The position numbers and the translations under genes were made by a program. Positions 1 through 5,603 of a DNA stretch of 5,958 nt are shown here, in pieces. Within the stretch, counting starts at the first letter, position 1; each line of letters begins with the position of its first letter. The stretch is from Candidatus Mediterraneibacter colneyensis. Lineage in GTDB: Bacteria; Bacillota; Clostridia; Lachnospirales; Lachnospiraceae. Under the pieces are notes generated by a model that searched no databases, had not been told where the DNA came from, and saw nothing but the letters and a program-made list of their open reading frames with translations. The DNA lies in assembly GCA_019114745.1 (NCBI GenBank), contig DXEY01000165.1:1-5958 (forward strand), read 5' to 3'.

Positions 1-20
1 TGTGACTCGTGCAAGTCACA
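1..20. repeat. Short inverted repeat at window edge
   Basis: TGTGACT (1-7) and AGTCACA (14-20) form a perfect 7-bp inverted repeat around six bases. No T-run follows on the + strand, so it does not look like a complete intrinsic terminator. It could be an operator, or the base of a longer hairpin that begins before the window. It lies more than 70 bp upstream of the predicted promoter of the WYL operon. Its function is unknown. Confidence 0.4.
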
Positions 21-91
21 CCTGCCCCCTGAATTTATCCTCTAAAAAGAGAAAAAGAGCTACTATTTATTTCTCCTGCTGTACTATAATC

Positions 92-135
92 CTCCCGGCT
101 ATGTTATAATATTTACATCATAACATAGCCGGGAG
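92..135. repeat. Perfect 16-bp inverted repeat over promoter and RBS of the WYL operon
   Basis: Bases 92-107 and 120-135 are exact reverse complements, with a 12-bp AT-rich spacer between them. The arms begin CTCCCGGC and end GCCGGGAG. The left arm overlaps an extended -10 promoter element (TG at 102-103, TATAAT at 105-110). The right arm holds the GGGAG ribosome binding site (131-135), six bases before the ATG at 142. The best reading is an operator for the WYL regulator encoded immediately downstream, giving autoregulation. If some transcripts start further upstream, the RNA could also fold and hide the ribosome binding site. Both roles are inferred from position. Confidence 0.8.
102..110 (+). 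promoter_or_regulatory. Extended -10 promoter of the WYL operon
   Basis: TGTTATAAT matches the extended -10 pattern TGnTATAAT exactly. No good -35 hexamer sits 16-18 bp upstream, which is tolerated when the TG extension is present. The expected transcript start is near 117, leaving a leader of about 25 bases. A second TATAAT at 85-90 also lacks a recognisable -35 and has no TG extension. If it were used, the transcript would begin near 97 and include most of the left arm of the surrounding inverted repeat. Confidence 0.6.
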
Positions 136-141
136 TTTATT

Positions 142-1134
142 ATGCCGAAAGGAACGAACCAGAAATTTAAATTGTACCGTCTCGCACAGATCATGCTCTC
201 AAAGACGGACGACGACCACTATATCACCATGCCGGAGATCATAGAATCTCTTGCAGAATATGAGATCACGGCAGACCGCAAGAGCATTTACAATGACCTC
301 CGTGACCTGGAAGTGCTGGGGATCGAAGTGGAAGGCGAACCTGTGGGGAACCGGTATCACTATCACGTCGTAAACAGGCCGTTTGAACTGCCTGAGCTGA
401 AACTTCTTGTAGACGCGATCCAGTCGTCAAAGTTTATCACGGAGCGCAAGTCCAATGCGCTGATCAAAAAGCTGGAAAAGCTGGTCAGCAGAAATGAAGC
501 GATGAAGCTGCAGCGCCAGGTATATGTCTCGGGCAGGATCAAGACGATGAATGAGAGCATCTACTATACGGTGGATGCGATCCACAACGCGATCTCGGAA
601 AACCGGAAGATCCGCTTTCAGTATTTTCAGTGGAATGTAAAAAAAGAGATGGAGCTGCGCCACGGGGGCGCGTATTACCACATCAGCCCCTGGGGGCTCT
701 CCTGGGACGATGAGAACTATTATCTGGTAGGATATGATTCAAAGGCAGGACAGATCAGGCATTACCGTGTGGACAAGATGCTGCATCTCCAGATGTCTGA
801 TGAGAAGCGGGAGGGAAAAGAGTTCTTTAAGAAGCTGGATATGGCGGACTACGCAAAGAAAAGTTTCGGCATGTTCGGCGGCGAGGAAAAGAAAGTCCGG
901 CTTTTGGTGGAAAACCGTTTTGCGGGCATCATTATAGACCGGTTTGGGAAAGATGTGATGCTCATACCGGCGGATGAAGACCATTTCACAGTGAATGTAG
1001 ACGTCCGGGTCAGCAGCCAGTTTTTCGGCTGGGTATTTTCCCTGAGGGAAGGCGTGAAGATCACGGCGCCGGACGAAGTGGTAGAACAGATGAAACGCGA
1101 GATCAGCCGGATGGCAGAGCAGTACGGCGGATAG
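142..1134 (+). CDS. WYL-domain transcriptional regulator with N-terminal winged helix
   Basis: A 330-residue cytoplasmic regulator of the usual length for its family. Residues about 10-76 form a DeoR/HTH_11-type winged helix; DRKSIYNDLRDLEVLGI (45-61) is the likely recognition-helix region. Residues about 140-215 form the WYL domain, seen in the PWGLSWDDENYYLVGYD stretch (183-199), where the name-giving W-Y-L is Y-Y-L, and in HYRVDK (207-212). Residues about 248-325 fit the C-terminal WCX region. WYL domains are thought to bind a ligand, in some members nucleic acid; the ligand here is unknown. The start is ATG 142, with GGGAG at 131-135. The gene is first in an apparent operon and follows a perfect inverted repeat, so it probably regulates itself and the two genes downstream. 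Whether it represses or activates cannot be told. Confidence 0.93.
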   Translation: MPKGTNQKFKLYRLAQIMLSKTDDDHYITMPEIIESLAEYEITADRKSIYNDLRDLEVLGIEVEGEPVGNRYHYHVVNRPFELPELKLLVDAIQSSKFITERKSNALIKKLEKLVSRNEAMKLQRQVYVSGRIKTMNESIYYTVDAIHNAISENRKIRFQYFQWNVKKEMELRHGGAYYHISPWGLSWDDENYYLVGYDSKAGQIRHYRVDKMLHLQMSDEKREGKEFFKKLDMADYAKKSFGMFGGEEKKVRLLVENRFAGIIIDRFGKDVMLIPADEDHFTVNVDVRVSSQFFGWVFSLREGVKITAPDEVVEQMKREISRMAEQYGG

Positions 1135-1141
1135 GAAGAGG

Positions 1142-1149
1142 AAGGAGGT
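1142..1149 (+). promoter_or_regulatory. Strong ribosome binding site of the YunG-like gene
   Basis: AAGGAGGT is a near-complete match to the 16S rRNA anti-Shine-Dalgarno. It lies nine bases before ATG 1159, in the 24-bp gap after the WYL gene, and supports that start. There is no promoter-like sequence in the gap, which favours cotranscription. Confidence 0.8.
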
Positions 1150-1158
1150 ATTTGGGAC

Positions 1159-1623
1159 ATGGGAAAATATAAATTCTGGGGGTGGCAGCAGGCAGATGTG
1201 TCCGCGGTTACAGATCAGTATGCGGGGATACGCACTCCCATCGATCTGTACAACGCCCTTTTGGGAATCTGGTGTGCCGGGACATGCGCGCCGAGGATGC
1301 GGAAGGATTGGACCCCGGAGAATAAAACACTGGGGCAGTGTTCCATCACGGCGTTTCTCGCACAGGACATTTTCGGCGGGAAAGTGTATGGAGTGCCCCG
1401 ACCTGACGGAAATTTCCATTGCTACAATGTGGTCGGGGACTGCAGGTTTGACCTGACAAGTGAGCAGTTCGGCGATGAGGTGCTCATATACGACGGCAAT
1501 CCGGAGCAGTTCAGGGAAGTTCATTTTGCAAAAGAGGAAAAAAGGCTGCGGTACGAATATCTGAAAAGAGAGCTGGAAAAGGTGTGCCATGATGCGGGCG
1601 GCAGCCGGGAGGAAAAAGTATAA
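1159..1623 (+). CDS. YunG-like protein with possible Cys-His-Asp triad
   Basis: A 154-residue soluble protein without signal peptide or membrane segment. It resembles the uncharacterised YunG family of Bacillus: TLGQCS (57-62), NFHCYN (85-90), FDLTSEQF (97-104), and a charged C-terminal helix around RLRYEYLKRELEKV (129-142). The order of C61 after a turn, H87 and D98 looks like the catalytic triad of papain/transglutaminase-fold enzymes, but this is a reading of motif order and no activity is known to me for the family. It has several further cysteines (39, 43, 88, 95, 143). It sits 24 bp after the WYL gene and 13 bp before the rubredoxin-glutamate synthase gene, so it is probably cotranscribed with both. 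The family assignment is from remembered motifs and is moderately sure; the enzymatic role is speculative. Confidence 0.8.
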   Translation: MGKYKFWGWQQADVSAVTDQYAGIRTPIDLYNALLGIWCAGTCAPRMRKDWTPENKTLGQCSITAFLAQDIFGGKVYGVPRPDGNFHCYNVVGDCRFDLTSEQFGDEVLIYDGNPEQFREVHFAKEEKRLRYEYLKRELEKVCHDAGGSREEKV

Positions 1624-1629
1624 AGGAGG
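1622..1629 (+). promoter_or_regulatory. Ribosome binding site fixing the start of the glutamate synthase-like gene
   Basis: AAAGGAGG overlaps the TAA stop of the preceding gene and lies seven bases before ATG 1637. The product then begins directly with MAKYRCSVCGY, as expected for a rubredoxin domain. The in-frame ATG at 1589 would add 16 residues from inside the previous gene and has no comparable site. The ATG at 1632 is out of frame. Confidence 0.85.
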
Positions 1630-1636
1630 AAATGCC

Positions 1637-3025
1637 ATGGCAAAGTACAGATGCAGTGTATGCGGCTACATTTATGATGAGGACAGGGAGGGCGCCCCGT
1701 TTCATGAACTGACGGAATGTCCCGTCTGTCACCAGCCGGCAGAAAAATTTACAGTTTATGAAGAGGAGCATGGGGAGGAGCCTCAGGAGGAGAGAGAAGT
1801 AAAGCTGGATTACCCGAAAGAATTTATCCGTCAGGATACATCGTGCCGGTATATGAAAGAAATCCATGAGATGGCTGTGACAGGAAAGAGCATTTCCGCA
1901 TCTATGGGGACTGAGCTGCCGATGCCCTCGTGGGACGACATTTTGATCCTGGGCGCGCAGCTTGCCCCTATGCCGCTGGATGAACGGGCGGAGGTAAAGA
2001 CGGAGACTGTGATCGGAAAACATGCGGCAAAGCCGCTCACACTCGAAAATCCGGTGTTTATTTCCCATATGTCCTTCGGGGCTCTTTCCAGGGAAGCAAA
2101 GATATCACTCGCAAAAGGGTCTGCTATGGCGCACAGTGCCATGTGTTCCGGTGAGGGCGGTATTCTTCCGGAGGAAATGGCGGCAGCAGATAAGTACATA
2201 TTTGAATACGTGGGAAATCTATACAGCGTGACGCCGGAAAACCTGCGTAATGCCGACGCTGTTGAAATTAAGATCGGGCAGGGGACAAAGCCCGGAATGG
2301 GCGGACATCTTCCGGGGGAAAAGGTGACGCGGGAGATCAGTGAGGTCAGAAATAAACCGATGGGAAAAGACATTATTGCTCCGTCCAGATTCCCGGGGAT
2401 TGAGACAAAAGACGACCTGAAAAATCTGATCACCCAGCTCCGGTATGCTTCGGAGGGAAGGCCTGTGGGCGTGAAGCTGGCTGCGGGCAGGATCGAGAAG
2501 GATCTGGAATTTTGTGTTTATGCGGAACCCGATTTTATTACCATCGACGGGCGCGGCGGAGCGACGGGCTCATCACCGAAGCTGCTGAGGGATTCGGCAA
2601 GCGTTCCTACGATCTATGCCCTTCACCGGGCAAGAAAATATCTGGACAGTATTCATTCCGATATCAGCCTGATCATTACAGGGGGATTAAGAGTATCGTC
2701 TGACTTTGCGAAAGCGATCGCAATGGGGGCGGATGCCGTTGCTGTGGCATCAGGTGCGCTTATTGCGATGGCATGCCAGCAGTATAAGATATGCGGCACG
2801 GGAATGTGCCCGATGGGAATTGCGACTCAGGATAAGGATCTGAGGGCGCGTCTCCACGAAGACGCGGCTGCTGCGAGAGTGGCAAACTATCTTAATGTAT
2901 CTTTAGAAGAGCTTAAAATGTTTGCACGTATTACAGGACATGATGATCTGCATGACCTCTCTGTTGATGATCTGTGTACAATAAGCAGGGAGATCAGCGA
3001 GTATACGGATATTCCCCATGCATAG
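1637..3025 (+). CDS. Rubredoxin-fused, glutaminase-less glutamate synthase family protein (FMN, [3Fe-4S])
   Basis: A 462-residue cytoplasmic flavoprotein. Residues 1-42 are a short, rubrerythrin-style rubredoxin domain with C6-x2-C9 and C28-x2-C31 as iron ligands. Residues about 60-450 match the FMN/synthase domain of glutamate synthase large subunits: SFGALS (146-151), KPGMGGHLPGEKVT from 218, PSRFPGIETKDDL, IDGRGGATGSSP (303-314), and TGGLR (348-352) at the flavin phosphate end of the barrel. C380-x5-C386-x4-C391 reproduces the [3Fe-4S] spacing of glutamate synthase. The N-terminal glutaminase domain and the C-terminal GXGXG domain of full-length enzymes are absent. Related stand-alone proteins are presumed to make glutamate from 2-oxoglutarate using ammonia, or to act on another substrate; the rubredoxin would pass electrons to the iron-sulfur and flavin centres. 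Translation is probably coupled to the gene 13 bp upstream. The physiological reaction is uncertain. Confidence 0.92.
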   Translation: MAKYRCSVCGYIYDEDREGAPFHELTECPVCHQPAEKFTVYEEEHGEEPQEEREVKLDYPKEFIRQDTSCRYMKEIHEMAVTGKSISASMGTELPMPSWDDILILGAQLAPMPLDERAEVKTETVIGKHAAKPLTLENPVFISHMSFGALSREAKISLAKGSAMAHSAMCSGEGGILPEEMAAADKYIFEYVGNLYSVTPENLRNADAVEIKIGQGTKPGMGGHLPGEKVTREISEVRNKPMGKDIIAPSRFPGIETKDDLKNLITQLRYASEGRPVGVKLAAGRIEKDLEFCVYAEPDFITIDGRGGATGSSPKLLRDSASVPTIYALHRARKYLDSIHSDISLIITGGLRVSSDFAKAIAMGADAVAVASGALIAMACQQYKICGTGMCPMGIATQDKDLRARLHEDAAAARVANYLNVSLEELKMFARITGHDDLHDLSVDDLCTISREISEYTDIPHA

Positions 3026-3048
3026 GACTGGATTTATTGGATGCCGTC

Positions 3049-3077
3049 TTGCAGTACCATCTTAAATTTACTATAAT
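3049..3077 (+). promoter_or_regulatory. Promoter of the D,D-carboxypeptidase gene
   Basis: TTGCAG (3049-3054) and TATAAT (3072-3077) are separated by exactly 17 bp in an AT-rich gap. This is a good match to a housekeeping sigma-A promoter, with a perfect -10. The expected start is near 3084, giving a 5' leader of about 30 bases. No intrinsic terminator is seen between the upstream gene's stop (3025) and this promoter, so read-through from the first operon is possible. Confidence 0.7.
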
Positions 3078-3113
3078 AATAAAAAAATTTACGTATTTTG
3101 TCGGAGGAATGAG

Positions 3114-4595
3114 ATGGAAACGGTGTTAAAACGAGTGCTCACAGCCATAACTGTTATGGCTGTGGCATTGCTGCCAGCGGGACGGGCATATGCCGAGCCC
3201 GCGTCTTCTGATGCGCAGGCTGAAGCAGGGGTGGAGCCGGTATCGGCGACTCAGCCGGCGCCGATCGACCCGGGAGCGGCCACAGAGGGTATGACTTTTG
3301 AGGAGGCGAGGCAGGCGGCTTATGATATACTGCCGGAGACAAACAGTCTGGACGGATGGCCTCAGGGGCCCCAGGTGTACGGCAATGCCGCCATTGTAAT
3401 GGATATCGACAGCGGCGCTGTCGTTTACGGGAAACGGATCAACGATCCCCATTATCCCGCGAGTATCACAAAACTGCTCACCGCTCTGGTCGCGCTGGAG
3501 AATGCGAGTCTTGACGATGAAGTGCTCTTCTCCCAGGAGAGCATCGATATCTTAAGATCGGATTATGCCAGCATCGGAATGCGCCCGGGGGAGATCATCA
3601 GCCTGAATGACGCCATGTACGGAATGCTCCTGGCGTCCGGCAACGAAGTGGCGTATGCCATTGCCGAGAATGTGGGGACTCAGATGGGCGGCGGGTATGA
3701 TACCTTTATCCAGGAGATGAATGACCGCTCGGCAGAGCTTGGATGTACGGGATCTAACTGGGTCAACGCCAACGGGCTTCACGACGAACTGCACTATACG
3801 ACCGCACACGATATGGCGCTGATCTCAGCAGAACTCTATAAACACGAAGAGTTCCGCACGATCACCCAGACTCTGAATTATACGATCGGGCCCACGAATC
3901 TTGTAAATGAGTCCCGGACTTTCCAGCAGAACCATAAGATGCTGCGTCCTCAGCATGAAAAGTATTATGAATACTGTACCGGAGGAAAGACCGGATATAC
4001 GGACGATTCCAGGACAACCCTTGTGACGATGGCGGACAATGGGACGCTGCAGCTCGTGGCAGTGCTGCTCCGTGACGACGGAAATGTGTATGACGATACA
4101 AGAGCCATGATGGAATATGTATTCAACAACTTCTCAAAAGTACCGCTGAAGGATCAGCCAAAACCGGAGGAAGTCAGGGAATACTCCGGCGATGAAGCAT
4201 ATGTGCTTCTTCCGGAGGGGATCGGGTTCTCATCTCTGGACCATGAGATTACGATCAGTGACGAGCGGACGGCAGCGGGCAGGATCACATTTTACTATGA
4301 AGGGCAGAATGTGGGAAGCGCTGATGTCATTCTGACCCCGGAGTACGTGGAAGAGACGACGGGATATACGACCCACCTTGAAATCAGTGATCCCGCCGGC
4401 GGAACTGCCGCGGGAGAGACAGAGTCAGAAAGTTCCCTGCCTCTGCCGGTGCGCATAGCGATCGGCGCGGCGGCAGCCATTGCCGTGGCTTTTATCCTGA
4501 TGCTGGTGCTGAGATACCGGATGATAAAGAGAAGAAGGCGTGCGGCGATACGCAGAAGAAGGCAGCGCGCAAGGATGAGACATCACAGAAGATAG
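3114..4595 (+). CDS. Membrane-anchored D-alanyl-D-alanine carboxypeptidase, family S11 (DacF/PBP5-like)
   Basis: A 493-residue penicillin-binding protein that would remove the terminal D-Ala from peptidoglycan stem peptides outside the membrane. A Sec signal peptide spans residues 1-27 (basic K6-R7, hydrophobic core, AYA cleavage site at 25-27), followed by an Ala/Pro/Glu-rich linker to about 60. The peptidase domain has S117-I-T-K120 with the acyl-accepting serine, S175-G-N177 and K292-T-G294. A PBP5-C-like beta domain covers about 345-415. A Gly/Glu/Ser linker leads to a true transmembrane helix (about 448-466), where many relatives have only an amphipathic anchor. After it comes a 27-residue tail with 16 Arg/Lys. 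The start is ATG 3114, with GGAGG at 3103-3107. The gene has its own promoter and ends three bases from the stop of the convergent AraC gene. The family is certain; the exact paralogue (DacA, DacF or sporulation type) is not. Confidence 0.95.
   Translation: METVLKRVLTAITVMAVALLPAGRAYAEPASSDAQAEAGVEPVSATQPAPIDPGAATEGMTFEEARQAAYDILPETNSLDGWPQGPQVYGNAAIVMDIDSGAVVYGKRINDPHYPASITKLLTALVALENASLDDEVLFSQESIDILRSDYASIGMRPGEIISLNDAMYGMLLASGNEVAYAIAENVGTQMGGGYDTFIQEMNDRSAELGCTGSNWVNANGLHDELHYTTAHDMALISAELYKHEEFRTITQTLNYTIGPTNLVNESRTFQQNHKMLRPQHEKYYEYCTGGKTGYTDDSRTTLVTMADNGTLQLVAVLLRDDGNVYDDTRAMMEYVFNNFSKVPLKDQPKPEEVREYSGDEAYVLLPEGIGFSSLDHEITISDERTAAGRITFYYEGQNVGSADVILTPEYVEETTGYTTHLEISDPAGGTAAGETESESSLPLPVRIAIGAAAAIAVAFILMLVLRYRMIKRRRRAAIRRRRQRARMRHHRR
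3140..3164. repeat. 25-bp perfect palindrome in the signal-peptide codons of the carboxypeptidase gene
   Basis: CACAGCCATAAC (3140-3151) and GTTATGGCTGTG (3153-3164) are perfect reverse complements around a single T at 3152. The palindrome covers codons for about T10-V17 and begins 26 bases after the first base of the start codon. In RNA it would make a strong 11-bp hairpin with a CUG loop just inside the coding region, and no U-run follows. In DNA it could be an operator about 56 bases after the predicted transcript start. Its function is unknown. Confidence 0.75.
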
Positions 4596-4598
4596 AAA

Positions 4599-5591
4599 TT
4601 ACAGGTACTGCCTGCGGTAATCCGTGGGCAGTATTTTCATGATATCTTTAAATGCAGCAGTAAATTTGCTCTGGCTTTCATAACCGACAGCGCGGGCGAT
4701 GGAGGCGATGCTTGCGTCGCTGGTGCGTAGCAGAGCGGCCGACTTTGTGATCCGGTATTGCTTCATATAAGAAGCCACCGGCATTCCGTATACGGATTTA
4801 AAAACGCTTTTCAGAGTAGCGGTATTGATGAGATATTCTCTGGAAAGAGCCTCGATCGTATAACGGCATTCCGGGTGCTCCGTCATCCGGCGGTGGATCT
4901 CCTTGATGATCTCCACCTGACGGGAATACTGGAGATCCAGAGCCTTTTCCCCGTCCGGATCCTCCATGCTCAGGAAGAAGAGGAGCTCCTGGCATTTCAG
5001 CTTCAGGTATGGGAGCTTTAACTGTTCCGGCAGATCGTAGACTTCAGAAAACACATGCTCTATACGGCTGTTCGCCGGGATGGCGGCAGTCTCTTTTACC
5101 CCGCAGAATTTCCGGCAGAGGGCCCCCGCGTCTATATGGGCTTCTGCCATAAGCTCCGGAAGGGTTTCATTCAAAATGGAAAGATCCAGCAGGATCGTCA
5201 CGCCTTCATAGTAGCCGAGGGGAAGCGAGATCCTTGAGTCCGAGCATTTATCGGTAAAGTGGAAGGAAAGGTCTCCGCCTCCGTAATACAGGCTCAGTCC
5301 GTCTTTCATCTCCCAGCCGATGCGTCCTGTCCTGCAGTGGTCGACAGACAGTACAGAACTGCCGTGCCTGTGGTGGAAATGAAAGCAGTCGGCCAGGTAA
5401 TAATGGTAGGAAAAGCGGATCCCGGGATACAGGTCAAAAGTCTCTGTCAGGAGCTTTGACTCTGCCGGGACTTTTGCATCCTCAGCTCTGCGTACTGTCT
5501 GCGTGCCGTCCGGGTGATGGAAGATTTCGGTCAGCTGCCCGGCGGGTACTTCCGCCAGCTTTTGTTCTACATGTTCCAGTGCGTTATTCAT
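4599..5591 (-). CDS. AraC-family regulator, PchR-like
   Basis: A 330-residue DNA-binding regulator. The C-terminal 105 residues carry the two AraC helix-turn-helix motifs: YTIEALSREYLINTATLKSVFK (244-265), then the second from about 301 with SIARAVGYESQSKFTAAFK and PTDYRRQYL at the end. The N-terminal half fits the PchR-type sensor domain of siderophore and metal-linked regulators, seen in HCRTGRIGW (85-93), GGGDLSFHF (104-112) and LPLGYYEGV (123-131). A notable His/Cys cluster, C69, H71, H73, H74, H76, H85 and C86, could bind metal, but that is inferred. ATG 5591 lies 10 bp after the stop of the ArsR-type gene, with AAGGAG overlapping that stop, so the two are probably cotranscribed and translationally coupled. 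Its targets are not in the window. It converges on the carboxypeptidase gene with a 3-bp gap. Confidence 0.92.
   Translation of the reverse strand: MNNALEHVEQKLAEVPAGQLTEIFHHPDGTQTVRRAEDAKVPAESKLLTETFDLYPGIRFSYHYYLADCFHFHHRHGSSVLSVDHCRTGRIGWEMKDGLSLYYGGGDLSFHFTDKCSDSRISLPLGYYEGVTILLDLSILNETLPELMAEAHIDAGALCRKFCGVKETAAIPANSRIEHVFSEVYDLPEQLKLPYLKLKCQELLFFLSMEDPDGEKALDLQYSRQVEIIKEIHRRMTEHPECRYTIEALSREYLINTATLKSVFKSVYGMPVASYMKQYRITKSAALLRTSDASIASIARAVGYESQSKFTAAFKDIMKILPTDYRRQYL
4606..4637 (+). terminator. Intrinsic terminator of the carboxypeptidase gene, inside the convergent AraC gene
   Basis: On the + strand, 4606-4617 pairs with 4622-4633 to make a 12-bp stem (two G-U wobbles) with a UAAU loop, followed by UUUU at 4634-4637. 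It begins 10 bases after the carboxypeptidase stop codon. On the - strand the two wobbles become A-C mismatches and no U-run follows, so it should work mainly in one direction. The same bases encode the last residues of the AraC protein (ILPTDYRRQYL). Confidence 0.65.
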
Positions 5592-5597
5592 AGCGCT

Positions 5598-5603
5598 CTC
5601 CTT
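5598..5603 (-). promoter_or_regulatory. Ribosome binding site of the AraC gene, overlapping the upstream stop
   Basis: On the - strand, TAAGGAG places AAGGAG over the TAA stop of the ArsR-type gene, six bases before ATG 5591. A ribosome ending on the first gene is therefore placed to start on the second, which supports translational coupling and the chosen start. Confidence 0.75.

Noticed and set aside
1..20. A CRP/FNR-type site, because of TGTGA and TCACA.
   Set aside because: The two halves are 10 bp apart, not the 6 bp of the CRP consensus, and the likely host group is not expected to use that site.
1589..1636. An earlier in-frame ATG for the rubredoxin-glutamate synthase gene.
   Set aside because: It would begin inside the previous gene without a good ribosome site, while ATG 1637 has AAAGGAGG seven bases upstream and starts right at the rubredoxin domain.
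739..1638. A 299-codon open frame on the - strand.
   Set aside because: It lies opposite the well-supported WYL and YunG-like genes, its translation has no recognisable domain and is rich in scattered Cys, Pro and His, and it ignores the gene boundaries.
1831..2433. A 200-codon open frame on the - strand.
   Set aside because: It is antisense to conserved glutamate synthase motifs and shows no family resemblance.
3026..3048. A terminator for the first operon.
   Set aside because: No stable stem followed by a T-run can be drawn between the stop codon and the next promoter.
4390..4415. A GC-rich inverted repeat (TCCCG ... CGGGA, with an inner CGGC/GCCG).
   Set aside because: The pairing needs a bulge and lies in the low-complexity Gly/Ala linker of the carboxypeptidase, where such matches arise easily from GC-rich codons.
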